From the NCBI GenBank assembly GCA_001600615.1, contig BCKK01000004.1:496001-560000 (forward strand): a stretch of DNA of 64,000 bases, given 5' to 3'. The notes under the pieces were generated by a model, which searched no databases, was not told the origin of the DNA, and was given only the letters and a program-made list of their open reading frames with translations. The position numbers were made by a program, and so were the translations under genes. Positions 58,001 to 64,000 of the stretch are shown one piece after another; position 1 is the first letter of the stretch; every line of letters starts with the position of its first letter. The DNA is from Dioszegia crocea (taxonomy: Eukaryota > Basidiomycota > Tremellomycetes > Tremellales > Bulleribasidiaceae).

Positions 58001-59746
58001 CAAGTTCGAGCTGGCCTAGAGATGTCAGCTTCTTGGAGCACATCACCCACATTATAACTGACTGTTCAGGCCTTCGTGAGATGAGACTTCACGTTCCAGA
58101 TCTGCAATATTGCTTCGGTACTCCTTCTCCGCTTCGGCGGATACGTCCCTCAGCCTGTCATCGTCAGCTCTTATATAGGCCTCTGCTCTTCGCCTGCCAG
58201 CTCACCGTATCAAAGCCTCCTTGAGTCGCTCATTATGCTTCTCCAATTGAACATATGCCAAACTCGTCCGTTCCCCTTCTAATCCACCAACAGGTTTCTC
58301 GTACTCCGCTATTCGATCAGCTTCCTTCTTCTCCTCGCAACGAAGGAGCGATCAACTGACCATTCTCCTCCTTGAGCAACGCCACCTCCATCTCCAACTC
58401 AGCCAGCTTATCATTCAACTTCTGTACCTCCGCCTCGGCCGATTCAGCTTTTTCCTCCGCCATTTCCCGATCTAGCGCAGCCATCTCTAGTTGATCAGTA
58501 GCTTCGGCCGCTTTGGCCTCGAGTTGGGTATTTTCCGAGTGCAGATCTTTGGTTTGGCGTTGGGTGGATGAGAGCGCTGATTGGATTTCCTGGAATTTGG
58601 CTGATGATCGGTCAGTTTTGGGTGGACTACGGCGCGGACCCCACAACTCACCTTGTAGCTTGACCCGAGCTGCGCGTAATGTGTCTGCCTCGGCGGCCTT
58701 GGCTTCCAGATTTCGTATCCGATCCTGATCTTCCACTTTCCGCCCCTCCATAATCCGCATCTTGATGCGCAATTCCTCCAACTCATGCCTCAACAGAAAC
58801 GCCGATGAGCTGGATTCATCCGCTGGGGTCTGAGAGCGCATGGACACGGACTCTCGGCGGACTGGACCTGTCGGAACCGGCTGGCCGGTTGTAGACATGG
58901 CGGAAGAGAAAGATCGGGTATGTGAAGGTCGAGCTGGCAAGTCCGTCGAGGTCGTTATGGAAGTGGGCGTGGGTGACACTATTGTCCGGGGAGGCGGAGG
59001 GGGCATTGAAGTGTCAACAGGTGTAGGGGATACGATTCGGGATGGAGGAGCAGGTTCTTCGTCGATGAACGTAGAAGCAACGCTGGGCGCACGGGCCCCG
59101 GATCGGGGTGTCGCTTCTGCGACTGAAGGCGGGCGGGGAATGGAAGTCGCCACGCTTGGAGGTCTGGGCGGGGGTGGGGGCATGGAGGTTGTCGAGGATG
59201 GTTTGCGGGATATGGCCGAGGATGAGGAAGCAGCATTGGAAGCCATGGATACAGTTCGCGATGGTGTGGATGGACCAGACCGGCCTGGTGGTGTAGGTCT
59301 TGCGGGGGAGCCGCCGCGGGATGTCGAGGCTGAGGCCGAAAGGGATGAGTTTGTCTGAGAACCTGGAGGGCGTACCGATACTTTCCTGGTCTAGGAAAGG
59401 TCAGCTTTCGCCTTTTCGAGCGCCTGAAAGGCAACAACACCTCACCGAAGCTGGTCGAGGCATTTCCAACACTTTGACCTGACTCGGCCGGACAAAGACC
59501 CCATGATTCGGCTGACAATCAAAGTAGCGTTCGCCCTTGACCGATCCGTCATTCTTACCGATGGCTTCCAATCTCATTCGTCAGCTTGTCTGCATCCGTG
59601 CTTATATCACCTGCCAGCTGGACTCACAATTCCACTCCCACCCACTTGCCAGCTGCGAAAGCGGGGTTGGACCCGGACCATCTTACATGTCCTATCCCAG
59701 CTGATACCTGAACTTTCGCCCCTATGGGCGCCTCGGGAGTGGTCAT
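55042..59746 (-). CDS. Dynactin large subunit p150-Glued
   Basis: Seventeen exons: 59746-59628, 59572-59446, 59390-58652, 58600-58361, 58308-58206, 58154-58063, 58015-57879, 57819-57708, 57657-57540, 57486-57291, 57230-56857, 56805-56636, 56589-56490, 56428-56308, 56258-55655, 55605-55535, 55485-55042; 1288 residues, in phase throughout. The N-terminal CAP-Gly domain reads [35 protein letters not shown] and [19 protein letters not shown], with the canonical GKNDGS for GKNDG. A Ser/Pro/Thr-rich basic linker follows, then the first long coiled coil (dynein-binding), the globular dynactin domain after [14 protein letters not shown], and a second coiled coil. It links dynein to microtubules and cargo. 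The intron 58651-58601 is a multiple of three without stop. It is divergent from the eIF3k gene with 254 bp between. Confidence 0.93.
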
Positions 59747-60000
59747 ATCTCTGCGTATAACATCACTTCAATCGTTATCTTAGATGGATATGGATATCGC
59801 TTGGTGTAGATAGGAATGAGGAGGTTATGGACGACTTCTGCGGTGGGCGGACCGAGCTTGAACGCGTGTTTACGGCATGCCTTGTTTCAGTAACCGCCAC
59901 GTCATCCAATACAAATTTTGATAAGCCCCCCTCAAAAGTCTCCCCTGGCATGTCTGCCTTTAGACCACCTCCTTCATTGTCCTCCAAAGCTATAACAACA

Positions 60001-60952
60001 ATGTCAGAATCAACATCCGCAGCACCCGTTAAAAGCCTATTGGAATGGCACAGCCCCACCAGCCGGACAGAGGTCATCGATGAGCTCATTCACGGTGTCG
60101 GTGCGTTCACATTGCGACCCCTTTCGACAATTCCAAGCTGACGATTGTAGATCGATACAACCCTACCAACCTTTCATATATGGAAGACTACCTCCATTCG
60201 CAGGTTCAAAGTGGAGATTATGACCTGTTGGCATATCTTGCCATTCTCAAATTGTGCGTCTTTCCCTTGAAGTTGCGGAACAGGGATTGATGTGCAGATA
60301 TCAATTCAACCCCCAAATGTCCAACCCTGACAATATCTCGGATATCCTGCTGAAGGCACTTTCGCATACCGTCCATGGACCCGACTTCACCCTCTGCCTG
60401 TCGCTCCTCAGGGAACCTTCGGCAATCCTACACGACGCAGGGTCGGACGATCAGAGCTTGGTGACTGTCATGCCATTCTTACAGAATGTGCATCAGTTGT
60501 TGAGGACTTGTCAATTCACCAAAGTCTGGGCGGAGATTAACGGTAATTCAGACGGAGCCAACAGTAAGTCACCGAAACTAAAGATAAAGACTGCGGCCTA
60601 GCTAATAATCTAGCCGTTCGCGAGATAATCACCCACAACCCCCATTTCACATCCACCCTCCGCCTCAATATCGCCCGTTCCATCTCTGCCTGCTTCTCCC
60701 GCATAAAAATTGCACAACTATCGAAATGGCTCGATCTTTCTGCTGGTGATATCCAATCATGGGCCTCAGAGGCAGGATGGAAGGTGGATGGCGAGTTTGT
60801 GGCGATTCCAGGGAATGGCGATAATGATGTCAAGGCGGGTGTGGTGAATGAGTCTGTCGAGCTGAGTCGTGAGTTGTTGACCCCTTTGATGCCTATAGTC
60901 TCCAGCTTATACTCCAGAATTGACCAAGCTGATCGCTGCTGCGGCGTACTAG
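60001..60952 (+). CDS. Translation initiation factor eIF3 subunit k
   Basis: Five exons: 60001-60100, 60151-60253, 60298-60563, 60614-60868, 60918-60952; 252 residues. Typical eIF3k features are DRYNPTNLSYMEDYLHSQV, DLLAYLAILKLYQFNPQM, ILLKALSHTVHGPDFTLCL and RLNIARSISACFSRIKIAQL, with the winged-helix (CSN8/PCI) part near LDLSAGDIQSWASEAGWKVD. eIF3k is a peripheral, non-essential eIF3 subunit found in many fungi but absent from baker's yeast. An in-frame ATG at 59950 would add 17 residues; I chose 60001 because homology begins close after it. Confidence 0.9.
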
Positions 60953-61867
60953 ACGATAGTCACAAAAGCTACACGTTATACATGTATACAGTGCCAATTG
61001 ATAGCATATCGAATCAGGGAGAGCCATAACCTACTATAACCAAACACGTTCCCCTTTTCGACACACTGATACAATGCTTGACCGAACCATCATCATCTAC
61101 TCTACTCACCTCCACTGCTACATCTTCTCTCTGTCCAAATTACCCAAAGCGGAAATAAACACGCCTGAAACACGCTCGGACGCGTTTCGGAAGGGGCCTT
61201 CTTCAAATCTCCGAGCATATACAAGCAACCACAGCTGCAGCAAGCAGCTCAGGCCAAGAATCCTGTGTCCTCAGCTCTCCTATATCCTCTCAGGTACACA
61301 GAAGAGCCATCAGCGCCCGAGGTCGTAGACGTACCCTGCAGTAGACCCCATCTTGCCACTACATAGACAAGCTCGACGCGTTTCACTTTTCCGCCACGCG
61401 CCCATTTCGGCTATCGCGTAATTGCTGGTGGTTGTCGATCTGGCCATCTAGCAACAACATTCTCTTCACCAACACATCTGTACACTCTTCCCCCCGCTGC
61501 TGGTCGGCGCCTAATTCCACTCCGATCTTCGACCCTTGTGGACTAACCACGACGCACGAACCCCTAAACTTTGATTTCCCCGCTTGGACTCAGGGGGTTT
61601 GATAATCAAGATTTGAAAGGGGGCTCCCTTTGGCTCCTCGCCTTCGACATCGACATCAAACTTCCAATACACTCCCTCTCTCATCCTATACATACCACCT
61701 CCGCCTTCTCCTCTCTCGTCTTTCTCGGACGTGGCCCCTTCACGCTCTTTTCAACCTTCACGCTCTTTACGCTCTACGAACATAACGATACGCGACACGC
61801 CCAAACTATACGACAATCACACATTCTACAACATAACGCTCAATCCCTATCACTCAACCCTCTTCCC
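60953..61867. other. Intergenic, long leader region
   Basis: 915 bases. The last 400 bases are strongly pyrimidine-rich (CTTTT, CTCTTTACG, CACTC runs) and probably hold the promoter and leader of the gene starting at 61868. Small open frames show no supporting features. Confidence 0.4.
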
Positions 61868-64000
61868 ATGTCTTTAGTGTCGTCCCTGGATCTGGCAGAA
61901 GAGGAGAGGAGAGCACGGAAGCTTGAAGCTGCAAAGAAGAAGGTATGTCAAATGTCCACGTTGTTGCGATATCGCTTCATCCAACTGATCAACCAGCTCA
62001 AGACTTTCCGCGCAACTCGTACATCCGGCGCATCCACCTCGACATCCCATCTTTCTCACGCCTCATCATCATCTACAAAATCATCCATCTCTTCCCGCTC
62101 GCCCAGACTCGGCATCGCCGTCCTCCCGCTCACGACCGAGCACGGCGGGAACGTTTCTTTGTCTTCGACCCATAATCGGGTGAACAGCAAAGGCAAGGGT
62201 AAGATGGCAGAGGGGATGTTAGCGGATATGCCACAGGGCCTAGGATCAGGGATGGGCGGTATGGGTGCGTCGATGGGAATGGGCCATGAACGAACGCGAT
62301 CCGGCGCGAAAGCCAGCGGTCGACATCGGCGTCAGAACTCATCAATATCTTGTCCGCTTCATCGACCTGCTCCACCACCGCTCTTACCTCTATTCCAATC
62401 CCTGGATGAAGGCGAAGACCGGAGATCAGCACTGAGGCTAAACGAATATAAATTCAATCTCCCAATCCCCGTACCTCGCGAAATCACAATGACGCCCGCT
62501 ACACCTTTGGTCGAGACGAACGAATTATCCGATCCGTTCAGCTTCACTCCGCCAGCTGCCTCAGTACCGGGAGGCGAGGAAGATGTCACAGCTGTCAAAC
62601 AACGATTAACGGCCTTTTCTTTCGGTTCAAAACCATCTCTTTGCCCCATCTCACCCTCACGATCCCCTACTGCCTCACCGAACCGACGATCGCGCCAACC
62701 CCCTCTTCTCCCTTCTGCCGCTTTACGCGCACATGATCTTAACTTCCCCCCACCCTTCCCCTTCGCTGAGTCTGCCATTGCATCCTCATCCACCTCCATC
62801 TCCGCCCCAGCAGGTCTGGATAAACTCGGGCAAACAGGTCTAACACCCTCCCGACCCCCTTCCTTATTATTCACCACTGCCACTCCCCACCTCGCGTCCC
62901 CTTCCGCACCCAATCGTCTTTCTCACCCAACCCACCCTTCTCTGGCAGGCATAGCAGCCTTCGACTCACCATCACCCTCCACCCCTCCTACCGCTGCCAG
63001 GCGGCGTCACTCACACACCCGGTCCAACTCCATCTCCCTCTCCAATCTCAAAATTGGCGGTGCTCGACCTATATCCCTCGGTATCCCCTCTTCTCCCAGT
63101 TTTCCGTCGTCTCCCGGGTCCCCCATCAGCCCTGACGACAGCACGAAAGGCGCCCGAACACCCATCAACGGAACTCGACTCAAGTTCGAGCCGTCCGAGG
63201 CTGAAATGGCAAAGGAAGAATCTAGGCGTAAGGCTTTAGAAAAGCTCAATGGGACCTCACCTGCTGCATCACCAATCATGGATGAACAGCCCGTGGCGGA
63301 AATATCCCTCCCGGATTTAGAAGACGATACGTCCTCGACGTCGTCCTCGTCCAGACCCTTATCGGGCGCATGGGGATCAAGCAGTTCATCCTCCTCGTCA
63401 TTCTCCTTCGGCAGGCCCAATTCGCTCAATTCGTCGCCTGGCGTAAATGGGTATATACACTCTGCTACGCCTGCCATAGAGCCTAGCCTCTTTCCTGCGT
63501 GGCCGGCGGACGATGCGGCGCCTATGAGCTTTGACAGGTGGTCTTCTGGGTTCAAAGAGGAGAGTTTGGGATTCGGCATGGAGTTGATGCCTAAGCGGGG
63601 AAGCTTTCAGGGGGCTTTGGCGGTATTGCCCGAAGTTGAGGAGACGGAGGAGGAGAATGAGGTGGATGATGAAGATGTAAGGGAGGAAGAGGATATGCCT
63701 AGCTGGGGCAACAGATCGTCAGAGGAGAACACGGACCAGTCAGACGTCTCTGTCGAGCATTCAACCACTCCCACTGGTGCCGCTCAAACACCTGCAATCC
63801 AACCCACCTCGAGCAAGCTGAGAGAACTCCATCTCCTTTCCTCAGGTCCAATCGCCACACCTTTACGTCCCCCATCCTCCGCCGACTCTTCGTCATCCGC
63901 AACCCGTACTCGACCGGCGCCTATATCGCCCACAAAAGGTTATGGTACTATCGGTCGAGGTCGTCCTCGTCCACTATCAGGAATAATGAGCGCGAACGCC
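61868..64000 (+). CDS. Long disordered Ser/Pro-rich protein, 5' part, open to the right edge
   Basis: Exon 1 61868-61942 (MSLVSSLDLAEEERRARKLE and a Lys run), then an intron 61943-61996, then one exon open from 61997 to the window end: about 690 residues with no stop. The start is a short charged helix. The rest is low complexity with SPxR and SPS motifs, several Arg-x-x-Ser sites, a probable helical block (FEPSEAEMAKEESRRKALEK, about residues 395-420), an acidic run (EVEETEEENEVDDEDVREEE) and KLRELHLLSSGPIATPL near the edge. The density of SP and RxxS sites suggests regulation by phosphorylation. I do not recognise the family. The coding frame is supported by its length, codon pattern and proper splice junction. 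Confidence 0.75.
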   Translation, partial: MSLVSSLDLAEEERRARKLEAAKKKVCQMSTLLRYRFIQLINQLKTFRATRTSGASTSTSHLSHASSSSTKSSISSRSPRLGIAVLPLTTEHGGNVSLSSTHNRVNSKGKGKMAEGMLADMPQGLGSGMGGMGASMGMGHERTRSGAKASGRHRRQNSSISCPLHRPAPPPLLPLFQSLDEGEDRRSALRLNEYKFNLPIPVPREITMTPATPLVETNELSDPFSFTPPAASVPGGEEDVTAVKQRLTAFSFGSKPSLCPISPSRSPTASPNRRSRQPPLLPSAALRAHDLNFPPPFPFAESAIASSSTSISAPAGLDKLGQTGLTPSRPPSLLFTTATPHLASPSAPNRLSHPTHPSLAGIAAFDSPSPSTPPTAARRRHSHTRSNSISLSNLKIGGARPISLGIPSSPSFPSSPGSPISPDDSTKGARTPINGTRLKFEPSEAEMAKEESRRKALEKLNGTSPAASPIMDEQPVAEISLPDLEDDTSSTSSSSRPLSGAWGSSSSSSSSFSFGRPNSLNSSPGVNGYIHSATPAIEPSLFPAWPADDAAPMSFDRWSSGFKEESLGFGMELMPKRGSFQGALAVLPEVEETEEENEVDDEDVREEEDMPSWGNRSSEENTDQSDVSVEHSTTPTGAAQTPAIQPTSSKLRELHLLSSGPIATPLRPPSSADSSSSATRTRPAPISPTKGYGTIGRGRPRPLSGIMSANA

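Noticed and set aside
1..64000. Transposons, retroelement ORFs, CRISPR arrays, rRNA operons
   Set aside because: No reverse transcriptase, transposase or integrase motifs, no long terminal or inverted repeats and no regularly spaced repeats were seen.

Overview
This window is nuclear DNA from a basidiomycete yeast, most likely a member of the Tremellomycetes (Cryptococcus, Kwoniella or Tremella type). Almost every gene is broken by many very short introns (mostly 43-60 nt). They have GTRNGT-like donors, a CTGAC/CTGAT branch site and an acceptor about 10 nt further on. I place about 120 introns in 64 kb. The proteins with recognisable families are standard fungal housekeeping genes. I saw no rRNA, no tRNA, no transposon and no CRISPR.

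Left part (1-21 kb): two tandem paralogous membrane-anchored proteins of unknown function (0.8-3.2 kb); a PAS-kinase-type Ser/Thr kinase on the minus strand; ERG7 lanosterol synthase (13 exons); a Tea1-like kelch and coiled-coil polarity protein; and a large ankyrin-repeat protein. The kinase and ERG7 are divergent and share one promoter region.

Middle part (22.5-29.2 kb): a same-strand array of six small glycine-rich genes. Five begin with an isolated 18-nt first exon encoding MG(T/S)(C/S)xS, a classic N-myristoylation signal with a neighbouring palmitoylatable Cys in four of them. This is the best candidate for an undescribed system. One member has an in-frame TAA inside a TACTAAC sequence, after which the glycine/serine/cysteine tail stays open for 95 more codons.

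29.8-42.4 kb: SKI3 of the Ski RNA-decay complex, then five co-oriented small-molecule genes: a probably mitochondrial short-chain dehydrogenase, three tandem aldo-keto reductases and a EutQ-like cupin. This block looks degenerate. Two of the three reductases have lost the catalytic tyrosine, and three of the five genes have a splice junction or one-base offset that breaks the frame.

42.6-60 kb: a Cnn_1N-domain gamma-tubulin-complex tether (Mto1/Pcp1 type), a small multi-pass probably mitochondrial membrane protein, a tandemly duplicated [short-chain dehydrogenase + CWC25] unit whose left dehydrogenase survives only as about 110 nt, a double-domain GFA zinc protein, and dynactin p150-Glued. 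60-64 kb: eIF3k, then the 5' part of a long disordered Ser/Pro-rich protein that runs off the right edge.

Exon coordinates were read by eye from splice signals and checked by reading-frame phase. Reading through the listed exons restores an uninterrupted frame for every gene except where stated. No database search was possible.
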